From Prorocentrum cordatum (lineage: Eukaryota; Sar; Dinophyceae; Prorocentrales; Prorocentraceae): a stretch of DNA of 64,000 nucleotides. Location: the NCBI GenBank assembly GCA_963575745.1, contig CAUYUJ010016349.1, positions 819,874 to 883,873 of the forward strand. Direction: 5' to 3'. This document shows positions 1-9,439 of this stretch, in pieces. Both the position numbers and the translations under genes were made by a program. Numbering within the stretch: the first letter of the stretch is position 1; each line of letters opens with the position of its first letter. The notes under the pieces are model-generated. The model saw only the letters and a list, made by a program, of their open reading frames with translations. It made no database searches and was not told the origin of the DNA.

Positions 1-189
1 CGACCGCTCCAGTACGACTCCTGTTGTTTATCTTCGTATTTCTGTTTACCGCCACTACTACTGTTATCTGTGCTATGACGTCCTGCTGCGTATTGCGTGC
101 TGGCACGGCTCATAGTATGAGTCGTAGCAGAATAGGTAGTCGATTTAGTTGTACACCTGCTAGTAGTGATAGTATTAGTAGTGATCGCA

Positions 190-193
190 GTGA

Positions 194-253
<60 letters not shown>

Positions 254-254
254 C

Positions 255-339
<85 letters not shown>

Positions 340-349
340 AGTAGTAGTC

Positions 350-383
<34 letters not shown>

Positions 384-398
384 TAGTAGTTAGTAGTA

Positions 399-456
<58 letters not shown>

Positions 457-507
457 CGTGTAGTCGTAGTAGTAGTAGTCGTAGTAGTCGTAGTAGTCGT
501 AGTAGTC

Positions 508-562
<55 letters not shown>

Positions 563-676
563 CAGTAGTAGTAGTAGTAGTACTAGTACTAGTAGTACTA
601 GTACTAGTAGTACTAGTAGTACTAGTAGTACTAGTAGTACTAGTAGTACTAGTAGTACTAGTAGTACTAGTAGTAC

Positions 677-752
<76 letters not shown>

Positions 753-794
753 CGTCGTAGTAGTAGTAGCAGCAGCAGCAGCAGCAGCAGTAGC

Positions 795-828
<34 letters not shown>

Positions 829-843
829 ATAGTAATAGCAGTC

Positions 844-885
<42 letters not shown>
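190..885. repeat. (AGT)n microsatellite, about 0.7 kb
   Basis: Nearly uninterrupted AGT/GTA trinucleotides. Between about 581 and 680 the unit switches to the self-complementary AGTACT form, which can snap back on itself. Open frames run through it on both strands (poly-Ser, poly-Val, poly-Leu) only because the unit has no stop codon. Positions 1-189 are short unique sequence without a recognisable gene. Confidence 0.97.
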
Positions 886-886
<1 letters not shown>

Positions 887-1099
887 ATGCGATAGTTTAC
901 GTATTAGTGGTAGGATTTGACCTTGTAGTCGGAGGCGTAGCATTAGTAGTCGCAGTATTATGTGTTGTAGTGCAATCGGGGTAGTGGCATCACTTCTCCT
1001 ACTAGTACGAGCACGACTGACTAACAGTCTTACTATGACTATTTCTTGTGCTAAAGCGACGAGTGCATCCAATACTATTGCTACTTGTGTTCTACTTCT

Positions 1100-1270
1100 A
1101 CTGCTACTATTCGTCGTCGTCTCCAGTCGTTGTCGTCGCCGCCGTTCGTTGTTCTAGTCGCCGCTGGTCGTCGTCGTCGCCGCCGCTGGTCGTCGTCGTC
1201 GCTGTCCTGTCGGGTTTTCGTCGTTGTCGTCGTCGTTGCCGTTGTCGTTGTTGTTGTCGCGCCTGTGGTC
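1100..1270. repeat. Degenerate (TCG)n tract
   Basis: Imperfect TCG/GTC trinucleotides interrupted by CCG and TTG. Confidence 0.85.
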
Positions 1271-1838
1271 GTCGTCGTCCTCTTTGTTTTCGTGGCCTTT
1301 ACCGGTATTCCTACTATTGCTTGGACTGGTGCTACCATCACTATTGGTAATAGTGCCATGCCCGAGCCCGCCGCGTTACCGTTACCCCCCAACGGCGACG
1401 GGACCCCTCCTGCCCCCCCCTTTCCCCGTCATGGACGTTACGGGGGGGAATACATAAACGCTCTCGTGTTTCACGGAACAGCCCCGAGTCCAACAGAAAG
1501 TTTCTGGCGGCCTATGCCACATTGGGTGCGAGCTAATCGTTCAGATACCGCGCTGATGAGGCAGCCACAAGTCTCAAGCATGCCAGCCTACATTCGATTG
1601 CCCTTGTGCCAAGCCACCCTGTACACCAGCCAGAACCTGCACACCTCCTTCCCGCCTGCACCCTCTGCCGATCGGTGTATTGCTCCTTTCCCGCTCTCGT
1701 GCCTTCCTCTCTCCAGCCGGTGACTCATCTGACCCCGCTACGCCTCCCGCGCGCCGCCACCGTAAGCCGCGCGTGCCTCGCGCAGGGGCGTACCTGCAGC
1801 CACTCTGGCACCAGGCATGGCGGACATGTCTTCCTGGG
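1271..1838. other. Non-repetitive stretch, no gene assigned
   Basis: Mixed-composition sequence with short overlapping open frames on both strands. None shows a recognisable domain, and no strand is clearly favoured. Confidence 0.5.
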
Positions 1839-1959
1839 CATCGCTCGGACGTGTGCATTTTTCCTTCGGCGAGGACCATCGAGGAGCATCCTTGATCATT
1901 TGGCGAAAAAACCACGCACGAAACCGAACAAAACACAGAGAATAGACGTCCGAGCGATG
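1839..1959. mobile_element. MITE-like element, family 1, copy 1 (121 bp)
   Basis: Begins catcgctcggacgt and ends with its exact reverse complement acgtccgagcgatg, a perfect 14 bp terminal inverted repeat. The interior (gtgcattttt ... cgcacgaaaccgaacaaaa) recurs at 20078-20196 in the same orientation. Size, termini and lack of coding capacity fit a miniature inverted-repeat element. Confidence 0.85.
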
Positions 1960-2570
1960 GCGAGCTTCGCATCTTCTGCGGCTAAACCCAAGATTTGCCC
2001 CCGGCTAGACGGGCGTTTGACCACCCCGCTGCCTGCCGCACTGCTACCTGAAGAGTCAAGCGACGTTTGCACGGGCAGCTCACCCACCTCTGTGCACATG
2101 CTGCTTCCGAGGAAAGGTCGAGGCAGGGGGTAGGGGGGAGATGGATTGCTAATCATTGACTGGTGGCATTCACAGCGCCTCGATGGCACAGCCGTTCGTC
2201 CACGATCTGGAACCGCAGCCGGCATGTCTCACTGTGCATGAAATGTGTCGTTTCGCACACGCTTCCGCACCGCTGTCGTCTTTGCACGCCATCTCCTTGG
2301 CATGGATGCTGCACGGGCTGCCATGTTCACTCGCGTATGCACCCAGTGCGCTTACACGCACGCTCGGCTTGGTGTACGCGTGCAGTCAAGGCCGAGACGT
2401 CCGTCGACCGGTTTTCCCGAGTCGCCCGCCCTCGGATCTCTCGACACAGGGCCCTGCCGCGGCCCCCAGACCCCAAAAATGACGAGCACACCCCCTTCGC
2501 GCAATGCGCTTCAGGCATCGGGGGTCTGAAAGCGGAAAGAGAAGAGGAGGCAAGCCGCCACGATTCTTGA
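1960..2570. other. Unique sequence with competing open frames, unresolved
   Basis: Frames that look protein-like exist on both strands. On the plus strand, a frame starting ATG at 1957 just inside the MITE runs to a stop at 2133. On the minus strand, a frame ends inside the MITE and another covers about 2170-2361. No domain or good splice pair decides between them. Possibly exonic, but no product is called. Confidence 0.35.
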
Positions 2571-2639
2571 ATGGCGGTGGGTGCTTGGGAGGGAAGAGAG
2601 CTGGGCCTGTTTGGGCTAGACTAGGGGCTCTTCTGGGCT

Positions 2640-2805
2640 AGATTGGGCCCATCGGCAGCAACCGAACTCGGCTAGGAAAAACTCGGCCAGGCTGAACCCG
2701 GCCAGCTGAACCCTGATCTCGGCCAGGCCGAAATCGGCCAAGCTGAGATCGGCCAGGGCCGAGTTCAGCCTGGGCCGATTTCAGCCTGCCCCAGTGTCGC
2801 TTGGC
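2640..2805. repeat. Short palindromic repeats (cggccaggctga type)
   Basis: At least eight copies of a roughly 13 bp motif around tcggccaggctga occur in both orientations, so the stretch can form alternative hairpins. Confidence 0.75.
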
Positions 2806-2837
2806 CGAGTCCTCCTCATGTCCGTCAGGGCCAGACT

Positions 2838-2898
2838 GGGCTCGTCGTTGCCCTCGTCCTCGTCCTCGTCGTCGTCGTCGTGGACGTCCTCGTCGTCC

Positions 2899-2930
<32 letters not shown>

Positions 2931-3006
2931 GTTGTCGCCGTCGTTATTGTCGTCGTCGTCGTCGTTGTCGTCGTCGTCGTCGTGGTCGTCGTCGTCGTCG
3001 TCGTCG
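2838..3006. repeat. (TCG)n microsatellite
   Basis: TCG repeat with TCC and TTG interruptions, ending where exon-like sequence begins. Confidence 0.9.
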
Positions 3007-3152
3007 CGCTGCCCCCGCGCGACCTGCTGGCCCGCCTCCAGGCCGCGCGGGGCGCCGCCGTCGGCGGCGTGCTGTCCGAGGGCGAGCGGGCCGCCCTCGA
3101 GGAACCGTGGGTGCAGAGCGCGCTGCGCGACCCGGAGGTCACGGCCCGTTGG
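3007..3152 (+). CDS. Exon-like island, unknown helical protein
   Basis: Between two trinucleotide arrays lies a segment whose frame reads like globular protein: LPPRDLLARLQAARGAAVGG, then LSEGERAALEEPWVQSALRD and PEVTARW. It is rich in Leu, Ala, Glu and Arg, with spacing that suggests amphipathic helices. The other frames are poorer. An AG|G acceptor with a pyrimidine-rich lead could sit at 3041/3042 (gcctccag|gccgcg). The upstream dozen residues also look coding, so the true start may lie within the (TCG)n array. No clear donor is seen; GTCACG near 3138 is possible. The family is not recognised, and linkage to the exons at 7-10 kb on the same strand is only a guess. Confidence 0.45.
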
Positions 3153-3155
3153 CCA

Positions 3156-3215
<60 letters not shown>

Positions 3216-3481
3216 ACGACGACGACGGTGGCGGCGACGACGACGACGACGGCGGCGACGACGGCGGCGACGACGGCGACGGCGACGGCGACGACGACGG
3301 CGGCGACGGCGGCGACGACGACGACGACAAAGAGGAGGAGGAGGAGGAGGAGGAGGAGGAGGAGGAGGAGGACGAGCAGGAGGAGGAGGAGGAGGAGGAG
3401 GAATAGGAATAGGAATAGGAGGAGGAGGAGGAGGAGGGGGAGGACGACGAGGAGGGAGGGAGGAGGAGGAGGAGGAGGAGG
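3153..3481. repeat. (GAC/GGC)n then (GGA)n arrays
   Basis: A GAC repeat with GGC variants (3153-3330) passes into a purine-only GGA array, with two GGAATA-type variants near 3400-3420. Confidence 0.95.
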
Positions 3482-3590
3482 ATTGTTGTTATTCTTATCA
3501 TTGTTCTCCTCCTCCTCGTCCTCAGCTCCTCCTTCGCAGATCCTCCTCCTCAGCTCCTCCTCCTCAGCGCCTCCCCCCCCGGCGCGCAGA
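3466..3590. repeat. (GGA)n-core-(CCT)n fold-back, copy 1
   Basis: GGA repeats on the left and CCT repeats on the right flank a non-repetitive core, attgttgttattcttatc..., at 3482-3507. The same core in the same GGA/CCT setting recurs at 7932-7957. The arms can pair, leaving the core as the loop. Confidence 0.85.
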
Positions 3591-3601
3591 GGGCGGCCAC
3601 G

Positions 3602-3919
3602 TGTAAGGGTGACTTTTCGGCATGGTGACTTCTGGTGCGCGGCCAAACGTTTTCGGGCGGCTTCGTCTCTTCTCAGAGGTTTGCTTACCTCGAGGTGCGT
3701 TCCAGCATCTGCGGCTCGCCGGGAGCTGTCGGGGGGGTCCCAGATCGTCCCGAAGGGCCTCTGGAGTCTCGAGGTATGGCCGGAAAGCTAAGTGGCCCTT
3801 TGCCAGGGTGACCTTTGGTGAGCGGCTTTCGGGGGGGAAACCCAGACACGCAGGCCGCCACTGTCAGCAAGCCGCGTACCACAGGTCACTCTTGCCCAGG
3901 GCCACCCTTGCGTGTAGCC
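3602..3919. mobile_element. MITE family C, long or nested copy
   Basis: The left end gtgtaagggtgacttttcgg and an inner gccagggtgacctttggtga match the left termini of family C. The right end, aggtcactcttgcccaggg followed by cttgcgtgtagcc, matches its inverted right terminus. Longer than the ~175 bp copies at 43.7 and 46.8 kb, so probably nested or carrying an insertion. Confidence 0.65.
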
Positions 3920-4355
3920 GACGGGGGGCGTGGGGCGAGGGGGCGAGCGGGCAGGGGGGGGCGGGCTTCTCAGAAGGGACCTGTGGATCTCAAGAGTCCA
4001 AGCCTCCTAAGTGGGGATGTGGTCGGAGGACCGCGCCGCATCGCCGATGCATCGGCGATGCGGCTCGATGAAAAGCCAGTTGTTCTCCACGCCGACGGCG
4101 GCGATGGATCGCCGACGTCGCCGGCGGCACGCTCCTCCGACCCCATCATGTGCTCCGACCCCATCGGGGAGGCCGCTAATCCTGACCTTCCACAGTGCTA
4201 TCCTCTGGCCCTCCTGAAAGGTCAGGAAGAGAGGCAGCCTCTTGAGGCGGAGGGCTTCTCAGAGGGGACCTGGGGATCCCAGGCGGGAGCCCCTGCAGGC
4301 GGGAGGGCTTCTGAGAGCAGCGCCCCCGACCTCTGGCGGATGCGTCCGCCTGGCA
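3920..4355. other. GC-rich repeat debris, no gene seen
   Basis: Contains scattered copies of a gcttctcagaaggga motif shared with the repeats at 5.95 and 7.3 kb, and a perfect 30 bp palindrome. No convincing coding frame. Confidence 0.55.
4034..4063. repeat. Perfect 30 bp palindrome
   Basis: gccgcatcgccgatg is followed immediately by its exact reverse complement, centred on ATGCAT. Related half-sites (atcggcgatgcacatcgccg) occur near 42890. Confidence 0.95.
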
Positions 4356-4359
4356 TCCC

Positions 4360-4565
4360 TCCTCTCCCTCCTCCTCCTCCTCCTCCCCCTCCTCCTCCTC
4401 ATCCTCCTCCTCCTTTTCCATTGTCCCTTCTCCATTATCCTCACTCCTCCTCCTCCTCCTCCTCCTCCTCCTCCTCCTCCTCCTCCTCCTGCTCCTCCTC
4501 CTCCTCCTCATCCTCCTCCTCCTCCTGCTCCTCCTCCTGCTCCTCCTGCTCCTCGTGCTCCCTCG
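4360..4565. repeat. (CCT)n array
   Basis: Polypyrimidine CCT repeat with occasional CAT and TGC interruptions. Confidence 0.95.
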
Positions 4566-4744
4566 CCCCACGTCTCCCGCGCCTGCGCGCCGCCCAACAC
4601 GTGGTCTTCGGACCTCCGCGCGTGCCCCGGGCAGGCCCCGAGAGCCGACCGCGCGGAGAAGCTGCAGCATCGCGAAGTCGGGCACCGCCCAAATCTACTT
4701 CTACTTTTTTTGGTCGCAGCCGCAGGCGAATGCGCCAACGGCGA
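4566..4744. other. GC-rich unique sequence, possibly exonic, strand unresolved
   Basis: Protein-like frames exist on plus (SPHVSRACAPPNTWSSDLRA) and minus (FAMLQLLRAVGSRGLPGAR). No decisive splice signals. Confidence 0.3.
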
Positions 4745-4920
4745 GTAAGTCACCACCCACCAAACCACCCCAACCCAACCCGAAGGCTCAGATTTACCCT
4801 CCATTTCCAGTGGGGGGGGGGTCGGGAAACATCGAAAAAACGCATGTGGAACCCTTACCCCCCCCAACCCGAAATTCGGGTCTTCGGGTTGGGTTGGGGT
4901 GGTCTGGTAGGTAGTCAGTA
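4745..4920. mobile_element. MITE-like element with ~45 bp terminal inverted repeats
   Basis: Left arm caccaaaccaccccaaccca then acccgaag; right arm is the inverse (cttcgggttgggttggggtgg). At least 21 bp are perfectly inverted and the match extends outward imperfectly. A run of ten G lies inside. Confidence 0.8.
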
Positions 4921-5124
4921 AGGTCCGAGCGGGCCGCGCAAGAAGAGCCTCATCGCCCAAAGCCGACGGGCCGGCGACCTCAGCGGCGCTCCGGCGGGCG
5001 GGCCGGCGAGGGGGGGCGTGCGAGCTGCAGCTGCCAGGGACCAGGTCCAGGAGCGCGCACATGCATGATTCACCAGGTCAAGACAAGTTCAAGCATCGTC
5101 AAAACAGCACGAGGAAGCATCCCT

Positions 5125-5180
5125 GGCTCCTCCTCCCTCTGCTCCTCCTCCTCCTCCTGCTCCTCCTCCTCCTCCGCGCA
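5125..5180. repeat. Short (CCT)n tract
   Basis: Polypyrimidine CCT/CTC repeat. The flanking 4921-5124 is GC-rich with no gene recognised. Confidence 0.85.
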
Positions 5181-5324
5181 ACCAACCAGGTTTGGGGCAA
5201 TCTACTTATACGCAGCACCCCGCAGTGGCGCACTTGCAGATCAGAGCGAGGGGGCGGCGGGGTCGTCGGCAGGCTGCGAGGCTCCGAAGCAGCTCGCCGC
5301 AGGCGCCGCTTGACGAGCCCGCCG

Positions 5325-5434
5325 CGGGCGGGTCGCGGCATGGGTCGCGGGTGGGCCGCGGCTGGGTCGTGGCTGGGTCGCGGGGTGGGTCGCGGGGTGG
5401 ATCGCGGGGTGGGTCGCAGGTGGGTCGCGGGTGA
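5325..5434. repeat. Minisatellite, 10-12 bp unit (tgggtcgcggg)
   Basis: About nine imperfect tandem units. Confidence 0.9.
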
Positions 5435-5949
5435 ACTTAGAAAGGGTTATGGGCTGTTCTTTCGGTTAGTCATCAATTCGTGCCCTGGTCCGTGGGCGTC
5501 GGGAGCGCGGCGGGGCCTTCGGGTTCCAGCCGTGCCCGCGCTGTTTTTTTGCGCTGGGGGGCATGATGTGCCCGCCCTGCCGCCGGGGCGGGACTGCGCG
5601 CGCTTGTGCTATCCCGCGTTCCTCGCCCGCTCGTCCTAGCCTGTCGTCGGCCGTGAATGCCCGACTACAACTCTGCAACATCGCAGGCGCGATGCGCTTG
5701 CTTTGCTGGTGGGCCCGCCGTCTGTCGTGACCGACCCGAGAGGTGGTGCGGGTGCCCTGAACCGTGAGCGTTGGGAGGGCCCCCCTCGGTGGCAGCGCAT
5801 TTTGCTTAGATCTCCTGGACCCGTGCCTCCTCGGCCCCTGCTCAGGACTGTCCGTCCCCTCGCTCGTGGTTGGGTCACGCCTCCGTCCCTCCTCCCCGTG
5901 GCATCCTTCCGCCGCCCCTTCCTCCAAGCGGCGGTCCGCGAGGGGGGGA
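5435..5949. other. Unique GC-rich sequence, no gene assigned
   Basis: Open frames on both strands, none with a recognisable motif or consistent splice signals. Confidence 0.45.
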
Positions 5950-6095
5950 GTGAGGAGGAGAAGGCCTTCTCAGAGGGCGGCGGGACTTCTCAGAAGCCCT
6001 CAAGCTCTGCGTCTTCGGGGAAGGCTTAGGAGACTCCTCAGAAGGCCGGGGGTCTTCCGAGCCTTCTGAGAAGGCCTTCCCCTTCTCGCTTCCCC
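5950..6095. repeat. Dispersed repeat F, copy 1
   Basis: About 150 bp beginning aggagaaggccttctcagag and ending in the inverted gccttctgagaaggcc. A diverged copy lies at 7325-7485. Inverted ends suggest a MITE-like origin. Confidence 0.75.
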
Positions 6096-6207
6096 CCCTC
6101 GCACGCCGCCGATCTTACCACGATCAGATATTGCTCGCCATTGCGATTGGTTATCGTTGGCCTCGCGAGGGTCCGTCTGCCTCCGCTGTTCCTCCTCCTC
6201 GACTTAC

Positions 6208-6356
6208 GTCGGGCGTGGCCCCCTACAGGAGGAGTGCACAATGATAGTACAAACATAGTCTGGGGACGATCTGTTCTAGCATTGTTTGGTTAGTTTGGGG
6301 TATGTTCGAAGTATCATTTATTTTTCGTCCAGAATCCGCCTGTATCGGGCCAGACG
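6208..6356. mobile_element. MITE family A, truncated copy
   Basis: The left end gtcgggcgtggccccctaca matches the terminal repeat of the intact family A copy (42944-43129). The right end tccgcctgtatcgggc is a partial inverted match, missing the GGGGGACA segment. Confidence 0.65.
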
Positions 6357-6544
6357 AAGGGGGGGGGATTGGGAAAGGGGGGGTGCGAAATTTGGTGCAT
6401 GCAGCTGGTTTCGGCCCCGCCGCCGGGCCCATTCCTCGATACATGGGCGCCTCCCGGCGCCGGGAGGCGCTGGACAAAATCAGCTACGTGAGCTGATTCT
6501 CTACCCTGCCCTTTGCGATCCCCCCCTTTCGCCCGGCCCGACTG

Positions 6545-7052
6545 CAGGGGGGCATGCCCGACCCAATCCTCGACCTCTTCTCGGCCGCCTCCCGACCCAA
6601 TACTCAGAAATAGTAGAAACAGAGTCTGGGGAAGAGTTGTTCTAGCATGGTTTGATCAGTTCGGGGCATGTTCGAAGGATCTCTTGCTGTTCGTCCAGAA
6701 TCCGCCTGTGGGGGGACATGCCCGACCCAGTCCTCGACCTCTTCTCGGCCGCCTCCCGACCCAACACTCAGAAATAGTACAAACAGAGTCTGGGGAAGAT
6801 TTTTGTTCTAGTATGGTTTGAGTAGTTTGGGGTATGTTCGAAGTATCTCTTGCTGTTCGTCCAGGATCCGCCTGTGGGGGAGGAGGAGGACTGGGGAGGA
6901 GGAGGAGGAGGAGGAGGAGGACTGGGGAGGAGGAGGAGGAGGAGGGGGAGGAGTCCCCCTCCTCCTCCCCCTCCTCCTCCTCCTCCTCCCCAGTCCTCCC
7001 CAGGGGGGCATGCCCGACCCAGTCCTCGACCTCTTCTCGGCCGCCTCGCCCC
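6545..7052. repeat. 164 bp tandem repeat related to MITE A
   Basis: The unit running from ggcatgcccgaccca to aatccgcctgtggggggaca repeats with a period of 164 bp (catg at 6553 and 6717). A second copy is split by a GGA/CCT hairpin, and a third partial copy (7001-7052) abuts an exon-like segment. The repeated cctgtggggggacatgcccgac is the family A terminus. Confidence 0.85.
6876..7002. repeat. GGA/CCT hairpin inside the 164 bp repeat
   Basis: Left arm has GGAGGA units punctuated by actgggg; the right arm mirrors it with CCTCCT units and cccagtcctcccc. An almost symmetrical inverted repeat of about 125 bp. Confidence 0.85.
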
Positions 7053-7058
7053 CCAGAG

Positions 7059-7121
7059 GTCAAGGCGGCGCTCGCGCTCCTCACGGCCTCGGACCTGGGC
7101 GCCCCCCTCGGGGGCGGGGTG
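7059..7121 (+). CDS. Short exon-like segment, unknown protein
   Basis: After a pyrimidine-rich lead (cgcctcgccccccagag|gtcaag) the frame reads VKAALALLTASDLGAPLGGG, a compact helix-like peptide. The acceptor follows the AG|G rule. The donor is uncertain; a GTGCCG lies near 7120. The polypyrimidine lead is the tail of the 164 bp repeat. Same strand as the exons at 8.3-10.2 kb, so it could be the same gene. No family recognised. Confidence 0.4.
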
Positions 7122-7324
7122 CCGGGGAGGTCCCTGGCAGCTGCGACGTCTGCCGGCGGCGACGGCGAGGGGGCGAAGGGACAGGGGCGCCCTCGAGGGC
7201 GCGACGTTCTTCGCGCTTCGCGGTTCGGCTCCGATTCCTCATCCTCCTCTTCTCCCCTGGGAGGCGGCGCGAGAGCGCGAAGTCAGTCGTGCTTCGCGCA
7301 GCGCGAGGCACCAAGCTGGGAGCC

Positions 7325-7485
7325 CTTGAAGTGAGAGGGAGGAGGCCTTCTCAGAAGGCGGCGGGACTTCTCCGAGGCCCTCGCGCCCTGAGAGGCTTTC
7401 TGCGTCTTCGGGGGGTCCTCAGAAGACCCCTCGGACGGCGAGGGTGACTTCCGAGCCTTCCGAGAAGGCCCTCTCCTTCTCGCTT
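7325..7485. repeat. Dispersed repeat F, copy 2
   Basis: Diverged copy of 5950-6095, sharing ggccttctcagaaggcggcgg and ccttctccttctcgcttccc. Confidence 0.75.
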
Positions 7486-7530
7486 CCCTCCCTCGCTCGT
7501 CGCCGATTGCACGCTCCGAGAATCGGGGGA

Positions 7531-7720
7531 GCGTAAGACCCGGGTTTGCCAGGACTCGGGTTCGCCATCGTTTTTTGACGACCGCGCCTCGGATTTTGAC
7601 GAGGAGGAGTTTCGTTGGATGTCTGCAGCGGGAGGCCTCGTCAAAATGCAGGCTCGGCCTCGTCATTTTTTGACGACCTCGTCTGGGATTTCCGAGTCCC
7701 CTGTTCCCGGGTCTTACGCC
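7531..7720. mobile_element. MITE-like element G (190 bp)
   Basis: Starts gcgtaagacccgggtttgcc and ends with the inverted gttcccgggtcttacgcc. An inner inverted pair (tttttgacgac near each end, and ggactcgg/ccgagtcc) supports a fold-back structure. Confidence 0.8.
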
Positions 7721-7827
7721 CCCCTGAATGTTCATGGGTTCTCTGGGCTCGGATGTCTCGGAAGGTGGTTTCAGGTTCCGGTCGTGTCCACGTGGCTTGG
7801 ATCGGGCGTGCCTCGCCGAGGCTCTGT

Positions 7828-7980
7828 CGCGGGAGGGGGAGGAGGGGGAGGAGGAGGAGGAGGAGGAGGAGGAGGAGGGAGGAGGAAGAGGAGGAGGAGG
7901 AGGAGGAGGAGGAGGAGGGAGGAGGAGGAGGATTGTTGTTATTCTTATCATTGTTCTCCTCCTCCTCCTCGTCCTGATCG
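7828..7980. repeat. (GGA)n-core-(CCT)n fold-back, copy 2
   Basis: GGA array, the core attgttgttattcttatcat at 7932, then a short CCT array: the same arrangement and core as at 3466-3590. Confidence 0.85.
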
Positions 7981-8089
7981 GCGTTGTCGGCACAGAGTGC
8001 CAGGCAGGGCAAGATGGAAATCATGCATAAGTTTACGGGGTGCGCGACAACCCGTTCAGCGCGAGCGTTGCATGGGGAGTGCGAGGAGA

Positions 8090-8131
8090 AGGGGGATCAG
8101 AGAAACGGAGGGAGAGAGATAGAGACAGAAG

Positions 8132-8162
<31 letters not shown>

Positions 8163-8275
8163 AGAATGAGAGAGAGGCAGAGAACGACAGAGCGAGGGAG
8201 TGATATATCTATATGTATATGTATATACGGATACAGAGAGAATGAGAGAGAGAGAGAGACACACAAACGAGTAGA
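8090..8275. repeat. (GA)n-rich tract
   Basis: GA dinucleotides with CAGA variants and a small TA/GT island near 8200-8240. Confidence 0.9.
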
Positions 8276-8335
8276 GAAAACGCGATCTGTTGAACCACTG
8301 TAACCACATCCTATTAGAAGCCTGCTTGCCTGCAG

Positions 8336-8436
8336 GTGCCCTGCGGAAATTGACTGTCCTCCAGGAGGCTCAAAGACCGACGCCGATCGATGTTCGCGAA
8401 ATGTTAGCCAGCGTGGACCCCGGAGAGCGCTTTCTT
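8336..8436 (+). CDS. Exon of an unidentified protein
   Basis: The lead cctgcttgcctgcag|gtgccc is a good pyrimidine-rich AG|G acceptor, and ctt|gtaatg gives a GT donor 101 nt later. The frame (2 nt, then 33 codons) reads ALRKLTVLQEAQRPTPIDV and REMLASVDPGERFL. Mixed composition and the lack of repeats make it one of the clearest coding islands. It ends in phase 0, matching the phase 0 start of 9308-9391. The domain family is not recognised; the region looks alpha-helical. If the donor is not used, the frame continues into the (GCAAT)n repeat. Confidence 0.6.
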
Positions 8437-8454
8437 GTAATGTATGCGATGCAA

Positions 8455-8830
8455 TCCATGTGGTGCAATCTAGGTGGTGCAACTCATGTGGCGCAATCTA
8501 TGTGGCGCACAGCAATGCAAATCACTGCAACGCAATGCAATGCAAAACAATGAAAAGCAACGCAAACCAATGCCAAGCCATGGAATGCGATGCAACGCAA
8601 AGCAACGCACTGCAACACGATGCAGATGCAAACCTATGCGAAGCCATGTAATGCGGCGCAGAGCAATGCAACGCATTGCAAAGCAATGCAAACCGATGCA
8701 AAGCAATGCAACACCATGCAAACCAGTGCACTGCAGTGCCATGTAATGCGTTTGCAGCGCAGCGCACTGCGACCGCGATGCAATACGGTGCGATGGAACT
8801 GCAGTGCGATGCAACGCGACGCGCTGGCCG
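8455..8830. repeat. Imperfect (GCAAT)n pentanucleotide satellite
   Basis: About 70 degenerate units of gcaat/gcaac/gcaaa, seeded by gtggtgcaatctatgtggcg, which also occurs at 20.5 and 30.37 kb. Confidence 0.9.
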
Positions 8831-8930
8831 CACACTGGCCTTTGATTGCAACAACGGTGCGGCGACGGACGGGAACGGGGCCGCTGGGGCCGCACCCGTT
8901 CCCAGTTCCTTAGGAGAGAAGTGCGATACC

Positions 8931-9090
8931 CCCTCCTCCTCCTCCTCCTCCTCCTCCTCCTCCTCCTCCTCCTCCTCCTCCTCCCCCTCCTCCTCCTCCT
9001 CCTCCTCCCCCCTCCTCCTCCTCCTCCTCCTCCTCCTCCTCCTCCTCCTCCTCCTCCTCCTCCTCCTCCTCCTCCGCCTCCTTGTCCTCC
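8931..9090. repeat. (CCT)n array
   Basis: Nearly pure CCT. Confidence 0.97.
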
Positions 9091-9194
9091 CCCGCCTCCT
9101 CGAGCACTCCGCATTTCTTGGGGAATCATGCTGCGTTTGCATGCGTGCCTATTGCAGTGCAGGGGGCGCGCCGAGGAGGAACCAGCAGTATACT

Positions 9195-9275
9195 CGTAGA
9201 CTTCCGGAGCTCCGCGCGGATTTCTCGTGGGAGGTCCAGCCCCGACCCAAGAATGCGCGAGGACCTCCGACACTG
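9195..9275. mobile_element. MITE family B, degraded copy
   Basis: ggagctccgcgcggatttctcg on the left and cgaggacctccgac on the right resemble the family B termini seen intact at 43300-43437. Confidence 0.5.
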
Positions 9276-9307
9276 CAGGTTCGCTTCGTACATCCCCACC
9301 ATCCCAG

Positions 9308-9391
9308 GCTATTCCGTCGCGATCGTTTGCCCGCGTGTCCGTTGCCACTGCGGCTCTGCTGGGTGGTGGCAGTGTCATCGACGTGTTGCGT
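9308..9391 (+). CDS. Exon of an unidentified protein (28 codons)
   Basis: Acceptor catccccaccatcccag|gct and donor cgt|gtgagc bound exactly 84 nt, phase 0 at both ends. The frame reads AIPSRSFARVSVATAALLGG then GSVIDVLR, a plausible hydrophobic strand/helix segment. The acceptor obeys AG|G and the donor is near consensus. The phase fits after 8336-8436 and before 10117-10253, suggesting one gene. Two other frames are open across the same span, so the splice pair, not the open frame, is the main argument. Function unknown. Confidence 0.55.
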
Positions 9392-9439
9392 GTGAGCCGT
9401 CATGGGCGTCTCGGGGCAGAGGGCTCGAAATGGCTGTGC

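Noticed and set aside
110-1072. 320-codon frame rich in Leu and Tyr, minus strand
   Set aside because: A direct translation of the (AGT)n array; open because the unit has no stop codon.
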